Positions 7,708 to 16,947 of a stretch of DNA of 64,000 nt are shown here, piece by piece (the stretch's first letter is position 1; each line of letters opens with the position of its first letter). The notes beneath the pieces were generated by a model. That model was not told the origin of the DNA, did no database searches, and saw nothing but the letters and a program-made list of their open reading frames with translations. Source of the DNA: Streptomyces sp. WM6378 (GTDB lineage Bacteria > Actinomycetota > Actinomycetes > Streptomycetales > Streptomycetaceae); NCBI RefSeq assembly GCF_001279695.1, contig NZ_LGDD01000246.1, forward strand, positions 1 to 64,000, in the 5' to 3' direction. The translations under genes were made by a program, and so were the position numbers.

Positions 7708-9747
7708 GTGAGCGACACCACCGATCTGATGGGCGTGACTGCCGACAGCTCTGTCGACACCGCCGCGCCCGCCGCAGGTGCTGCCTCTGGCACCACCTCA
7801 CGGCGCCGCCGCTCCGGCACCGGCCTCGACGGCATGGTCCTGGCCGAGCTGCAGCAGGTCGCGTCCGGCCTCGGCATCAGGGGCACCGCGCGCATGCGCA
7901 AGAGCCAGCTGATCGAGGTCATCAAGGAGGCGCAGGCCGGAGGCGGTTCCGCGGCTCCGGCCAAGGGCGCTGCCTCTTCCGCGGACGCCGAGGCCAAGCC
8001 GAAGCGCCGTGCCACCTCCAAGGCCCGTACGGGCGAGGAGGCCGCCGCGCCCGCCGAGAAGCAGCCCGCGCAGCAGCAGATCGACATCCCCGGCCAGCCC
8101 GCCAGCGACGACCAGCCCGTCGGCGAGCGTCGTCGCCGCCGTGCGACCGCGCCCTCCGGCAGCCCCGAGTCCGCCTCGGCCGCTGTCGAGACCGTCACCA
8201 AGACGGAGGCCAAGGCCGAGGTCAAGACTGAGGCTCAGCCCGAGGCGAAGGCCACCGAGGCGGTCGAGTCCGCCGAAGGCCGCCGCGACCGCCAGCGCGG
8301 CGACCGCGGTGAGCGCGGCGACCGCGGAGACCGCCGCGACCGTCAGCGCGGCGACCGCGGTGAGCGGGGCGAGCGCGGGGACCGTCAGCGCGGCGAGCGC
8401 GGCGGCAAGGGCGAGGACCAGCAGGGCGGCCAGCGCCAGCAGCGCCAGGGCGGCCAACAGCAGGGCCAGCAGCAGAACAACGGCCCGCAGGACGACTTCG
8501 ACGACGACGGCAGCCGCCGTGGCCGGCGCGGACGCTACCGCGACCGCCGTGGCCGCCGTGGTGGACGCGAGGAGTTCGGCGCCGAGCCGCAGGTCGCCGA
8601 CGACGACGTCCTGATCCCCGTCGCGGGCATCCTGGACATCCTCGACAACTACGCGTTCATCCGGACGTCCGGCTACCTGCCGGGCCCGAACGACGTGTAC
8701 GTCTCGCTCGCCCAGGTCCGCAAGAACGGTCTGCGCAAGGGTGACCACGTCACCGGCGCCGTCCGCCAGCCCAAGGACGGCGAGCGCCGCGAGAAGTTCA
8801 ACGCCCTGGTGCGTCTCGACTCGTCCAACGGCATGGCGGCCGACTCGGGCCGCGGGCGCCCGGAGTTCAACAAGCTGACCCCGCTGTACCCCCAGGACCG
8901 GCTCCGTCTGGAGACCGACCCGGGCGTGCTGACCACGCGGATCATCGACCTCGTGTCGCCGATCGGCAAGGGCCAGCGAGGCCTGATCGTGGCCCCGCCG
9001 AAGACCGGCAAGACCATGATCATGCAGGCGATCGCCAACGCGATCACCCACAACAACCCCGAGTGCCACCTGATGGTCGTCCTGGTCGACGAGCGTCCGG
9101 AAGAGGTCACCGACATGCAGCGGTCGGTGAAGGGCGAGGTCATCTCCTCGACCTTCGACCGCCCCGCCGAGGACCACACCACCGTCGCCGAGCTGGCCAT
9201 CGAGCGCGCCAAGCGTCTCGTCGAGCTCGGTCACGACGTGGTCGTGCTGCTCGACTCGATCACCCGTCTGGGCCGTGCGTACAACCTGGCGGCCCCGGCC
9301 TCCGGACGCATCCTGTCCGGTGGTGTCGACTCGACCGCGCTCTACCCGCCGAAGCGCTTCTTCGGTGCCGCGCGCAACATCGAGGACGGCGGCTCGCTGA
9401 CCATCCTCGCCACCGCGCTCGTGGAGACCGGCTCGCGCATGGACGAGGTGATCTTCGAGGAGTTCAAGGGCACCGGCAACATGGAGCTCAAGCTCGACCG
9501 CAAGCTCGCCGACAAGCGCATCTTCCCGGCGGTGGACGTGGACGCGTCCGGCACCCGCAAGGAAGAGATCCTGCTCGGCAGCGACGAGCTCGCGGTTGTC
9601 TGGAAGCTGCGCCGGGTGCTGCACGCGCTCGACCAGCAGCAGGCCATCGAGCTGCTCCTCGACAAGATGAAGCAGACGAAGTCGAACGCCGAGTTCCTGC
9701 TCCAGATCCAGAAGACGACTCCGGGTCCGGGCAACGGCAACGACTAG
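7708..9747 (+). CDS. rho: Transcription termination factor Rho with RG/RD-rich insertion
   Basis: The 679-residue hexameric RNA helicase ends transcription at Rho-dependent sites. A Rho N-terminal helical domain (about residues 40-80) is followed by a long Ala/Lys/Glu then Arg/Gly/Asp/Gln-rich segment (about 190-290), the cold-shock-like RNA-binding domain (about 300-370) and the RecA-type ATPase. Walker A APPKTGKT is near residues 429-436, and [13 protein letters not shown] and the SGGVD motif follow. E. coli Rho is 419 residues; the extra length is the insertion typical of high-GC actinobacteria. The GTG start has AGGGAAGGA upstream. A strong intrinsic terminator follows at 9779. Confidence 0.95.
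   Translation: MSDTTDLMGVTADSSVDTAAPAAGAASGTTSRRRRSGTGLDGMVLAELQQVASGLGIRGTARMRKSQLIEVIKEAQAGGGSAAPAKGAASSADAEAKPKRRATSKARTGEEAAAPAEKQPAQQQIDIPGQPASDDQPVGERRRRRATAPSGSPESASAAVETVTKTEAKAEVKTEAQPEAKATEAVESAEGRRDRQRGDRGERGDRGDRRDRQRGDRGERGERGDRQRGERGGKGEDQQGGQRQQRQGGQQQGQQQNNGPQDDFDDDGSRRGRRGRYRDRRGRRGGREEFGAEPQVADDDVLIPVAGILDILDNYAFIRTSGYLPGPNDVYVSLAQVRKNGLRKGDHVTGAVRQPKDGERREKFNALVRLDSSNGMAADSGRGRPEFNKLTPLYPQDRLRLETDPGVLTTRIIDLVSPIGKGQRGLIVAPPKTGKTMIMQAIANAITHNNPECHLMVVLVDERPEEVTDMQRSVKGEVISSTFDRPAEDHTTVAELAIERAKRLVELGHDVVVLLDSITRLGRAYNLAAPASGRILSGGVDSTALYPPKRFFGAARNIEDGGSLTILATALVETGSRMDEVIFEEFKGTGNMELKLDRKLADKRIFPAVDVDASGTRKEEILLGSDELAVVWKLRRVLHALDQQQAIELLLDKMKQTKSNAEFLLQIQKTTPGPGNGND
8281..8366 (+). 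repeat. In-frame 51-base tandem repeat inside rho
   Basis: A 35-base unit at 8281-8315 recurs at 8332-8366 with one mismatch, a period of 51 bases (17 codons). It encodes the Arg/Gly/Asp-rich repeats of the insertion domain and sits in a longer run of related degenerate units to about 8410. It could expand or contract by slippage without shifting the frame. Confidence 0.8.
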
Positions 9748-9778
9748 CAATTCCCGCTCCACCAGGGCCAGTTGAGAG

Positions 9779-9812
9779 CGCCCCCGTCATTTCGGTGACG
9801 GGGGCGTTTTTT
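9779..9812 (+). terminator. Intrinsic terminator of rho
   Basis: CGCCCCCGTCA (9779-9789) pairs with TGACGGGGGCG (9796-9806) around a 6-nt loop, followed by TTTTTT (9807-9812). One of the few canonical terminators with a T tract in the window; it ends the message of Rho itself. Confidence 0.92.
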
Positions 9813-9876
9813 GCGCAGTACTATCAGCGGGCCGTAAGTGGGGGGAACGTATTACTGATACGCCACTGAGCCGCCG

Positions 9877-9911
9877 AGCTCTGCCCTGGGCTACCGCCGG
9901 GCAGGGCTTTT
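9877..9911 (+). terminator. Second hairpin with T tract between rho and the protease gene
   Basis: AGCTCTGCCC (9877-9886) pairs with GGGCAGGGCT (9899-9908) with one G-T wobble, followed by TTTT. It lies 59 bases before the protease start, so it may be a back-up terminator for rho or a leader structure of the protease gene. Confidence 0.55.
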
Positions 9912-9969
9912 CGCTTTTTGGCGCGCCTGCTCCCCTTCGCATTTGCGGGTCAACCCATGGGGAGATCGA

Positions 9970-11712
9970 ATGACATCTGGCAGGCGGAGGGTGCGCAATG
10001 CCCTCCCTGCGGCGACCGCCGTATTCGCACTGGGATCGCTGGCCCTCGGGGCCGCACCGGCCCAGGCATCGCAGGCTCCACCGGTGCCGGGCAAGCAGAG
10101 CGTCCAGGCACCACCGGCCCCGGCCTCCCAAGCAGAACTGAAGGCCCGGCTCAAGAGCGCAACCAGCCATTTCAAACCGGCTGCGAAGAGCCCCGCGCCG
10201 GGTGCCTCCAAGGCGCCCTCCAGCCAGGACCCGAAGATCATCGGCGGTACGCCCGCCGCGGTCGGCGAGGCGCCCTGGATGGTTCAGCTCTTCTACAACG
10301 ACCCGGTCACCAACCAGGGCATGTTCTGCGGCGGCACCCTGGTCGCCCCCGGCAAGGTGCTCACCGCCGCGCACTGCGTGGCGGGCCGGGACTGGACGAA
10401 GAACGGCGTCATCCTGGGCGGCACCACCGAATACCCGCTGAACGGCGACCTGCACGGCGGCCAGCTCGTCAACGTGGCGCGCCAGTGGTCGAACCCCGCG
10501 TACGACGCGGGCGCCCTCACCGGGGACGTGGCCGTCCTCACACTGGCCGCGCCGCTGCCGTACCAGACGCTCCAGCCGGCCGCGTCCGACGAGAGCGTCG
10601 CCTACCAGCCGGGCACCCCGGCCACCGTGTACGGCTGGGGCCGCATCAGCTCCACCAACCAGGACGTCTCGATGTCGCTGCTCAAGGCGACGATCCCGGT
10701 GCAGGCCGACGCCACCTGCGCCGCGTACTACAACCAGGCGCCCGAGAACTCCTTCGTCGCGGGTCAGATGGCCTGTGCGGGCAACCCGGCGAGCGGCGCC
10801 GACGCGGGCACCGTCTCGCCCTGCAACGGCGACTCCGGGGGCCCGCTGATCGTGGGCAACCGCATCGTGGGCGTGGTGTCCTGGGGCCGCGAGGACTGCG
10901 TGGCGGCCGGCTCGTACAGCGTCTACTCGAAGCTCAGCACCTTCGCCGGGCTCGTCGGCCCGCGCATCGACGACACCGACCTGAACTTCGACGGGCGCGC
11001 CGACCTGTTCGCCCGCAACGACGCCACCGGCGAGGGCTTCGCGTACTACTCGCAGGGCATCACCATCGGCAACCGGTACTCGCTCGGCGACTGGCGCGGC
11101 TACGACCTGGTCCGTCAGACGGACCTCGACCGGGACCAGCGCCAGGACTTCGTCCTGCGCACCACCGGCGGGCACCTCGACTGGTACCACTACAGTGCGG
11201 CCGCCAACGCCACGGTTCACCAGGACCTGGGCGGCGGCTGGGGCGCGATGAAGTCGATCGTGCTGCCGGGCGACCTCAACGGCGACACCCTGACCGACCT
11301 GCTCGCGGTCGACACGAGCGGGCAGCTGTGGCTCTACCCGGGCAAGGGCGACGGCACCTTCGGCAACCGCTCCGCCCTCGGCGGCGGCTGGGCCCCGCTG
11401 GTCCTGGTCGGCAAGGGCGACTACAGCGGGGACGGCAAGGCCGACCTGCTGGCCCAGGACACCTCCGGCAAGCTCTGGCTCTACCCGGGCACCGGCCGAG
11501 GCGCCTTCGGCAACCGCTCCCTCGCGGGCTCGGCGGGCTGGACCTTCCCGGCGTACGCGGCCACCGGCGACGTGGACGGGGACGGCAGGGCGGACCTCTT
11601 CGCGCGCGACGGCGCGGGGGTGCTCTGGCTCTACCCGGGCAACGGGCGCGGCGCCTTCGGCGACCGCTACCAGGTCGGCGGCGGCTGGAACGGCTACAGC
11701 CTCATCGGCTGA
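9970..11712 (+). CDS. Secreted trypsin-like serine protease with FG-GAP/VCBS repeats
   Basis: A 580-residue preproprotein. A signal peptide (residues 1 to about 33, ending AQA) is followed by a propeptide of about 55 residues and a chymotrypsin-fold domain that begins with IIGG after a Lys near residue 90, the usual activation site. The catalytic triad is H135 (LTAAHC), D186 (GDVAVL) and S289 (CNGDSGGPL), with paired cysteines. The C-terminal half (about 340-580) holds repeated D-x-D-x-D-G-x-x-D calcium-loop motifs and WLYPG units typical of FG-GAP/VCBS propeller blades. ATG 9970 follows GGGGAG; an ATG 27 bases upstream lacks a site. Substrate unknown; extracellular protein breakdown or developmental processing are possible. 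Confidence 0.88.
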   Translation: MTSGRRRVRNALPAATAVFALGSLALGAAPAQASQAPPVPGKQSVQAPPAPASQAELKARLKSATSHFKPAAKSPAPGASKAPSSQDPKIIGGTPAAVGEAPWMVQLFYNDPVTNQGMFCGGTLVAPGKVLTAAHCVAGRDWTKNGVILGGTTEYPLNGDLHGGQLVNVARQWSNPAYDAGALTGDVAVLTLAAPLPYQTLQPAASDESVAYQPGTPATVYGWGRISSTNQDVSMSLLKATIPVQADATCAAYYNQAPENSFVAGQMACAGNPASGADAGTVSPCNGDSGGPLIVGNRIVGVVSWGREDCVAAGSYSVYSKLSTFAGLVGPRIDDTDLNFDGRADLFARNDATGEGFAYYSQGITIGNRYSLGDWRGYDLVRQTDLDRDQRQDFVLRTTGGHLDWYHYSAAANATVHQDLGGGWGAMKSIVLPGDLNGDTLTDLLAVDTSGQLWLYPGKGDGTFGNRSALGGGWAPLVLVGKGDYSGDGKADLLAQDTSGKLWLYPGTGRGAFGNRSLAGSAGWTFPAYAATGDVDGDGRADLFARDGAGVLWLYPGNGRGAFGDRYQVGGGWNGYSLIG

Positions 11713-11730
11713 GGCGTTCGCCACACGCCC

Positions 11731-11777
11731 CACGTTCGCGGCGGCTCCGGGCACAGCCCGGAGCCGCCGCGAACGTG
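11731..11777 (+). terminator. 22-bp perfect hairpin after the protease gene
   Basis: The arms 11731-11752 and 11756-11777 are perfectly complementary (22 bp) around the triloop ACA. There is no T tract. The length and perfection are unusual even for Streptomyces terminators. It ends the protease transcript and would insulate the LCP gene. Confidence 0.8.
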
Positions 11778-11954
11778 CAGGTGAGAGCGGTGGGCTCAAG
11801 GCCGACTTGCGGGCCGGGCCCGATGCGCTCTTATGGCCTTCTTAGAACCCTGTGCAACCCTGCTTGGTGCTTCGGCGTCGTACAAGTGTCGACAATCCGT
11901 GCCTGAAGGCCTGGGCAGGGGGTATCCGGAGGAGCACCGAGAACTGAGGAGACC

Positions 11955-13064
11955 ATGGGCGAGCAGGGCACACGCAGCAGCCGAATACGCGGGGCGGGCA
12001 AGCGCCGCAAGCGGCCCAGCACGCGCCGTCGCGCCGTGAAGATAGCCGCTTGGAGCGCGGCAGGCGTCATCCTCGTCGGCGGCGGGGGCCTCGGCTACGT
12101 GTACTTCAAGCTCAATGGCAACCTCAAGGGTGTCGACATCAACGCCCAGCTGGGCACCGACCGCCCGCAGAACGTCGACAACGGCTCGATGGACATCCTG
12201 GTCCTCGGCTCGGACTCGCGGGCCGGCGCCAACAAGGAGTACGGCCAGGACGAAGGCGGCGCCCGGTCCGACACCGCGATGGTCATCCACGTCTACAAGG
12301 GCCACAAGACCGCGAGCGTCGTCTCCATCCCGCGCGACACCCTGATCACCCGCCCCTCGTGCACCGCCCCCGGCGGCAAGACCGACCCGGGCGCCAAGCG
12401 CCAGATGTTCAACACGGCGTACGAGGTCGGCGGCCCGGCCTGCGCGGTCAAGACCGTCGAGCAGATGTCCGGCATCCGCATGGACCACTACATCGAGGTC
12501 GACTTCACCGGCTTCAAGAAGCTCATCGACCAGCTCGGCGGGGTGCCCGTCACCACCAACAAGCCGATCAAGGACGACAAGAGCCACCTGAACCTCCCGG
12601 CCGGGAAGCACACCCTCAACGGCGAGCAGGCCCTCGGCCTCGTGCGCACCCGGCACGGCGTGGTCGGCGACGGCAGCGACCTCGGCCGCATCCAGCTCCA
12701 GCAGGCCTTCATCAAGGCGCTGATCGGCCAGATCAAGAGCGTGGGCGTGTTCAGCAACCCGGCCAAGCTGTACGGGCTCGCCGACGCCGCCACCAAGGCG
12801 ATCACCACCGACTCGGAGCTGAGCTCGATCAACTCGCTGATCGGCTTCGCCAACGGCCTCAAGGGCCTGGACGCCGCGAACGTCAAGATGATCACGATGC
12901 CGGTGCAGTACGACAAGGTCGACCCCAACCGCGTCAGCCCGCTCGCCAAGGAGTCCCAGGAAGTCTGGGACGCCCTCGCCAAGGACCAGCCGATCCCGGC
13001 GTCCGCGACCGCCGACTCGGCGGGCGACAAGGGCACCGCGGGCGGCTACGTCGCGAGCCAGTAG
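11955..13064 (+). CDS. LytR-CpsA-Psr (LCP) family cell-wall ligase
   Basis: A 369-residue membrane-anchored enzyme. A very basic N-terminus (many Arg/Lys in residues 7-31) precedes one transmembrane helix at about 33-53, placing the rest outside the cell. The LCP domain shows [26 protein letters not shown] and LVRTRHG, the Asp/Arg residues that bind the pyrophosphate of a polyprenyl-linked glycan. The family attaches teichoic acids or other glycopolymers to peptidoglycan. GAGGAG lies five bases before the ATG. The WecA-like gene at 18378 could make the lipid-linked substrate, but that link is inferred. Confidence 0.9.
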   Translation: MGEQGTRSSRIRGAGKRRKRPSTRRRAVKIAAWSAAGVILVGGGGLGYVYFKLNGNLKGVDINAQLGTDRPQNVDNGSMDILVLGSDSRAGANKEYGQDEGGARSDTAMVIHVYKGHKTASVVSIPRDTLITRPSCTAPGGKTDPGAKRQMFNTAYEVGGPACAVKTVEQMSGIRMDHYIEVDFTGFKKLIDQLGGVPVTTNKPIKDDKSHLNLPAGKHTLNGEQALGLVRTRHGVVGDGSDLGRIQLQQAFIKALIGQIKSVGVFSNPAKLYGLADAATKAITTDSELSSINSLIGFANGLKGLDAANVKMITMPVQYDKVDPNRVSPLAKESQEVWDALAKDQPIPASATADSAGDKGTAGGYVASQ

Positions 13065-13102
13065 CGCCCGCCGCCGCCCCTTGGCGGTTTTCGGACGCTC
13101 CG

Positions 13103-13128
13103 GGAATAGATGCGCATCCACCCCGGTT
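13103..13128 (+). promoter_or_regulatory. SigR (thiol-stress) promoter of rpmE
   Basis: GGAAT (13103-13107), exactly 18 bases, then GTT (13126-13128) matches the SigR consensus GGAAT-N18-GTT. rpmE, encoding the zinc-type L31, is an established SigR target in S. coelicolor. The promoter would give a leader of about 100 nt. Confidence 0.8.
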
Positions 13129-13231
13129 TTGGGAGATGCGGCCAGTCCTGGCAGACTGGTACGTCGGCCCCGGTTCACGTATGCGCAATCCGCGCCTGCG
13201 ACCCGGCGCCCTCCCGAACCTAGGAGACACC

Positions 13232-13459
13232 TTGAAGCGCGACATCCACCCCGAGTACGTCGAGACCCAGGTCAGCTGCACCTGTGGCGCGGCTTTCACC
13301 ACCCGTAGCACGATCGGCGGCGGCTCCATCCGCGCCGAAATCTGCTCCGAGTGCCACCCGTTCTACACGGGCAAGCAGAAGATCATGGACACCGGCGGCC
13401 GTGTGGCCCGCTTCGAGGCCCGCTTCGGCAAGGCTGCTGCCGGCTCCGCCCAGAAGTAG
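13232..13459 (+). CDS. rpmE: 50S ribosomal protein L31 (zinc-binding type)
   Basis: A 75-residue ribosomal protein with four cysteines, C16, C18, C38 and C41 (CTC and CSEC), characteristic of the zinc-containing L31. It bridges the large and small subunits at the head of the ribosome. The rare TTG start is chosen because the conserved MKRDIHPEY beginning follows directly and TAGGAGAC lies upstream. The SigR-type promoter at 13103-13128 links it to disulphide stress, when zinc may be released from this protein. It sits directly before prfA. Confidence 0.96.
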   Translation: MKRDIHPEYVETQVSCTCGAAFTTRSTIGGGSIRAEICSECHPFYTGKQKIMDTGGRVARFEARFGKAAAGSAQK

Positions 13460-13561
13460 CGAGCCAACTGCGCCGGTCCGCGGCGCCTCCGTTCCGGGGG
13501 CGCTGCGACCGGCGCTTTGCCGTCCAGCCCTACTTCTTCGTTTGAACCCCAGGAGCCACCG

Positions 13562-14641
13562 ATGTTCGAAGCGGTCGAGGACCTTATCGGCGAGCACGCC
13601 GATCTTGAGACGAAGCTCGCCGACCCTTCGGTCCACGCCGATCAGGCCAACGCGCGCAAGCTGAACAAGCGCTACGCCGAGCTGACGCCGATCGTCGGGA
13701 CCTACCGCGCCTGGAAGCAGACGGGTGAGGACATCGAGACGGCCCGCGAGCTCGCGGCCGACGACCCCGACTTCGCCGCCGAGGTCAAGGACCTGACCGC
13801 GCAGCGCGAGGAGCTCACCGAGAAGCTCCGCCTGCTCCTGGTCCCGCGCGACCCGAGCGACGACAAGGACGTACTCCTGGAGATCAAGGCGGGTGCGGGC
13901 GGCGACGAGTCGGCCCTGTTCGCCGGCGACCTCCTGCGCATGTACCTGCGCTACGCCGAGCGGGTCGGCTGGAAGACCGAGATCATCGACTCCACCGAGT
14001 CCGAGCTCGGCGGCTACAAGGACGTCCAGGTCGCCGTGAAGACCAAGGGCGGCAACGGCGCGACCGAGCCCGGCCAGGGCGTCTGGGCGCGGCTGAAGTA
14101 CGAGGGCGGCGTGCACCGCGTGCAGCGCGTGCCGGCCACCGAGTCGCAGGGCCGCATCCACACCTCCGCCGCCGGCGTGCTCGTCACGCCCGAGGCCGAG
14201 GAGGTCGACGTCGAGATCAACATGAACGACCTCCGCATCGACGTGTACCGCTCCTCGGGCCCCGGCGGCCAGTCCGTCAACACGACCGACTCCGCCGTCC
14301 GCATCACGCACGTCCCGACCGGCGTCGTCGCCTCCTGCCAGAACGAGAAGAGCCAGCTCCAGAACAAGGAGCAGGCCATGCGCATCCTGCGCTCCCGGCT
14401 CCTCGCCGCAGCTCAGGAGGCCGCCGAGCAGGAGGCCGCCGACGCCCGCCGCAGCCAGGTGCGCACCGTCGACCGCTCCGAGAAGATCCGGACGTACAAC
14501 TTCCCGGAAAACCGCATCTCGGACCACCGGGTCGGCTTCAAGGCGTACAACTTGGACCAGGTGCTCGACGGTGACCTGGACGCGATGATCCAGGCCTGCG
14601 TCGACGCGGACTCCGCCGCCAAGCTCGCGGCCGCCCAGTAA
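13562..14641 (+). CDS. prfA: Peptide chain release factor 1
   Basis: The 359-residue RF1 reads UAA and UAG stop codons. The stop-codon recognition tripeptide P-A-T is at residues 191-193 and the GGQ motif that triggers peptidyl-tRNA hydrolysis at 235-237. Length and motif order are normal. CAGGAG precedes ATG 13562; an earlier in-frame ATG is unsupported. The next gene, prmC, methylates the Gln of this GGQ, and the pairing is conserved across bacteria. Confidence 0.97.
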   Translation: MFEAVEDLIGEHADLETKLADPSVHADQANARKLNKRYAELTPIVGTYRAWKQTGEDIETARELAADDPDFAAEVKDLTAQREELTEKLRLLLVPRDPSDDKDVLLEIKAGAGGDESALFAGDLLRMYLRYAERVGWKTEIIDSTESELGGYKDVQVAVKTKGGNGATEPGQGVWARLKYEGGVHRVQRVPATESQGRIHTSAAGVLVTPEAEEVDVEINMNDLRIDVYRSSGPGGQSVNTTDSAVRITHVPTGVVASCQNEKSQLQNKEQAMRILRSRLLAAAQEAAEQEAADARRSQVRTVDRSEKIRTYNFPENRISDHRVGFKAYNLDQVLDGDLDAMIQACVDADSAAKLAAAQ

Positions 14642-14673
14642 TTCCACCCCCGTACGACTGCCGGAGGACCAGC

Positions 14674-15555
14674 GTGCAGCAAAACTCTGGGGGGCGACCC
14701 CCAGGCCCCCGAAGCGTGCTGCTTGCCGAGGTGGCCCAGGCCACCCAGCGGCTGGCCGACGCCGGTGTGCCCTCCCCGCGCTTCGACGCGGAGGAGCTCG
14801 CCGCGCACATCCACGGCTGCAAGCGGGGAGAGCTGCACAACGTCAAGGACGCGGACTTCGACGCGCGCTACTGGGAGGCGATCGCCCGCCGCGAGGCCCG
14901 CGAGCCGCTCCAGCACATCACCGGCCGCGCCTTCTTCCGCTACCTCGAACTCCAAGTGGGGCCAGGGGTGTTCGTGCCCCGGCCGGAGACCGAGTCTGTG
15001 GTCGGCTGGGCCATAGACGCCGTGCGCGCGATGGACGTCGTCGAGCCGCTCATCGTCGACCTGTGCACCGGATCGGGCGCGATCGCGCTCGCCATGGCGC
15101 AGGAGGTGCCGCGCTCGCGCGTGCACGCCGTCGAGCTGTCCGAGGACGCCCTGGAGTGGACGCGGAAGAACGTCGAGGGGTCCCGCGTCGTTCTCCACCA
15201 GGGCGACGCGCTCACCGCGCTGCCCGAGCTGGACGGCCAGGTCGACCTGGTCATCTCCAACCCGCCGTACATCCCGCTCACCGAGTGGGAGTACGTCGCC
15301 CCCGAGGCGCGCGACCACGACCCCGAGCTCGCGCTGTTCTCCGGTGAGGACGGTCTCGACACCATCCGGGGCATCGAACGCACCGCGCACCGCCTCCTGC
15401 GGCCCGGCGGGCTCGTCGTCATCGAGCACGCCGACACCCAGGGCGGCCAAGTGCCGTGGATCTTCAACGAGGAGGCCGGCTGGGCGGACGCGGCTGACCA
15501 CCCCGACCTCAACAACCGCCCGCGCTTCGCCACGGCCCGCAAGGCCACACCGTGA
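14674..15555 (+). CDS. prmC: Release factor glutamine N5-methyltransferase PrmC
   Basis: A 293-residue S-adenosylmethionine-dependent enzyme that methylates the GGQ glutamine of RF1/RF2. The N-terminal helical domain is followed by the Rossmann methyltransferase with DLCTGSGAIALA (motif I) and the signature NPPY at residues 196-199. GTG 14674 follows a good GGAGG site. The first 14 residues (MQQNSGGRPPGPRS) are odd: they are encoded by a GC-rich palindromic repeat (14687-14704), while the typical family start (LLLAEVAQA) begins right after it. A GTG at 14716 could instead start the canonical protein but has no ribosome binding site. Confidence 0.93.
   Translation: MQQNSGGRPPGPRSVLLAEVAQATQRLADAGVPSPRFDAEELAAHIHGCKRGELHNVKDADFDARYWEAIARREAREPLQHITGRAFFRYLELQVGPGVFVPRPETESVVGWAIDAVRAMDVVEPLIVDLCTGSGAIALAMAQEVPRSRVHAVELSEDALEWTRKNVEGSRVVLHQGDALTALPELDGQVDLVISNPPYIPLTEWEYVAPEARDHDPELALFSGEDGLDTIRGIERTAHRLLRPGGLVVIEHADTQGGQVPWIFNEEAGWADAADHPDLNNRPRFATARKATP
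14687..14711 (+). repeat. GC-rich palindromic repeat at the start of prmC
   Basis: CTGGGGGGCGACCCCCAG (14687-14704) followed by GCCCCC resembles the element at 23245-23267 (TGGGGGTCGGCCCCCA plus GACCCCC) and the hairpin at 28411-28432. All share the form tGGGGx(3-6)CCCCCagrCCCC. It lies inside the first codons of prmC as annotated from the best ribosome binding site. Confidence 0.6.
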
Positions 15556-15601
15556 TCAGCCGCGACACCCAGACCGTGTATGTGTACGAGGAGGCCCGCT
15601 A

Positions 15602-16249
15602 ATGGCTCGGCGATACGACTGCAACGACGCGACCGACCGCACGACCGGTCTGCGCGAAGCCGCGTCCGCCGTACGCCGCGGCGAGCTCGTGGTGCTGCCG
15701 ACGGACACCGTGTACGGGATCGGCGCCGACGCGTTCAGCTCGCAGGCCGTCACGGACCTGCTCGCCGCCAAGGGCCGCGGCCGCAACATGCCCACGCCCG
15801 TGCTCATCGGCTCGCCGAACACCCTGCACGGCCTGGTCACCGACTTCACCGAGCAGGCCTGGGAGCTCGTCGACGCGTTCTGGCCGGGCGCCCTGACCCT
15901 GGTCGCCCGCCACCAGCCGTCGCTGCAGTGGGACCTCGGCGACACCCGGGGCACCGTCGCGATCCGGATGCCGCTGCACCCGGTCGCCATCGAGCTGCTC
16001 ACCGAGGTCGGCCCGATGGCCGTCTCCTCCGCCAACCTGACCGGCCACCCGGCGCCCGAGGACTGCGACGCCGCCCAGGGCATGCTCGGCGACTCCGTCT
16101 CCGTGTACCTGGACGGCGGCCCGACCCCGGGCATCGTCCCGTCCTCGATCGTCGACGTGACCGGCAAGGTCCCGGTCCTGCTGCGCGCGGGCGCCCTGGA
16201 CGCGGACGAGCTGCGCAAGGTGGTACCCGATCTTGAGGTGGCCAATTGA
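15602..16249 (+). CDS. L-threonylcarbamoyladenylate synthase (Sua5/YrdC/TsaC)
   Basis: A 215-residue enzyme that makes threonylcarbamoyl-AMP from threonine, bicarbonate and ATP, the first step of the t6A37 tRNA modification. The fold signature LPTDTVYGIGADA and the SSANLTG motif near residues 140-146 are intact. This is the short TsaC-like form without the C-terminal Sua5 domain. GAGGAGG precedes the ATG. It overlaps the next gene by four bases, so the two are translationally coupled. Confidence 0.92.
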   Translation: MARRYDCNDATDRTTGLREAASAVRRGELVVLPTDTVYGIGADAFSSQAVTDLLAAKGRGRNMPTPVLIGSPNTLHGLVTDFTEQAWELVDAFWPGALTLVARHQPSLQWDLGDTRGTVAIRMPLHPVAIELLTEVGPMAVSSANLTGHPAPEDCDAAQGMLGDSVSVYLDGGPTPGIVPSSIVDVTGKVPVLLRAGALDADELRKVVPDLEVAN

Positions 16250-16896
16250 CCGCCCCTGAGGGGCGTGGCATAGGCACGGTTCACCCCGCGGGGAACTCGT
16301 TCCGCATCCTCCACGTCAGCACCGGCAACGTCTGCCGCTCGCCGATCACCGAGCGGCTGACCCGCCATGCCCTGAGCGACCGGCTCGGGGACCCGTACAC
16401 GGGCGGCCTCATCGTGGAGAGCGCCGGCACCTGGGGGCACGAGGGCGCCCCGATGGAGGCCAACGCCGCCGCCGTCCTCGCCGACTTCGGCGCGGACGCC
16501 ACCGGCTTCACCGGGCGCGAACTCCTCGACGAGCACGTCATCACCGCCGACCTGGTGCTCACCGCCACCCGCGACCACCGCGCCCAGGTCATCTCGATGG
16601 GCCACTCGGCGGGCCTGCGCACCTTCACCCTGAAGGAGTTCACCCGGCTCGTACGGGCCATAGACCCGGCCACGCTGCCCGACCCCCTCCAGGAGGGCAT
16701 GGTCGAGCGGGCGAGGGCGCTGGTGCGGGCCGCGGCCGCGCTGCGCGGCTGGCTGCTCGCCCCGAGCGCCGAGGCCGACGAGGTCAACGACCCGTACGGC
16801 GCCCCGATCACGTTCTTCCGCTCCATCGGCGACGAGATCAACCAGGCCCTGGACCCGGTGGTCACCGCCCTGACGGGCGTTCCGACCCACCACTGA
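16246..16896 (+). CDS. Low-molecular-weight tyrosine phosphatase-like protein, nucleophile Cys replaced by Ser
   Basis: A 216-residue protein with the LMW-PTP fold. The P-loop reads V-S-T-G-N-V-C-R-S-P (residues 24-33). In active enzymes the first position after V is the nucleophilic Cys (V-C-x-G-N-x-C-R-S); here it is S25, while C30 and R31 are kept. The general-acid D-P pair is present (D182-P183), and about 50 extra residues occur before it. The protein is probably unable to form the phospho-cysteine intermediate, so it may be a phosphate-binding pseudo-phosphatase or a divergent enzyme. The TTG start overlaps the sua5-like stop (TTGA), indicating coupling; an in-frame start further in would remove part of the N-terminal extension. 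Confidence 0.8.
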   Translation: MTAPEGRGIGTVHPAGNSFRILHVSTGNVCRSPITERLTRHALSDRLGDPYTGGLIVESAGTWGHEGAPMEANAAAVLADFGADATGFTGRELLDEHVITADLVLTATRDHRAQVISMGHSAGLRTFTLKEFTRLVRAIDPATLPDPLQEGMVERARALVRAAAALRGWLLAPSAEADEVNDPYGAPITFFRSIGDEINQALDPVVTALTGVPTHH

Positions 16897-16935
16897 GACG
16901 CGCCATCACACCGGGCGCGCGGGGCAGCCGAGACC

Positions 16936-16947
16936 TACGCTGGGTGC
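16936..16947 (+). promoter_or_regulatory. -10 box for leaderless glyA
   Basis: TACGCT (16936-16941) plus six bases leads straight to ATG 16948. No ribosome binding site is present. Confidence 0.5.
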
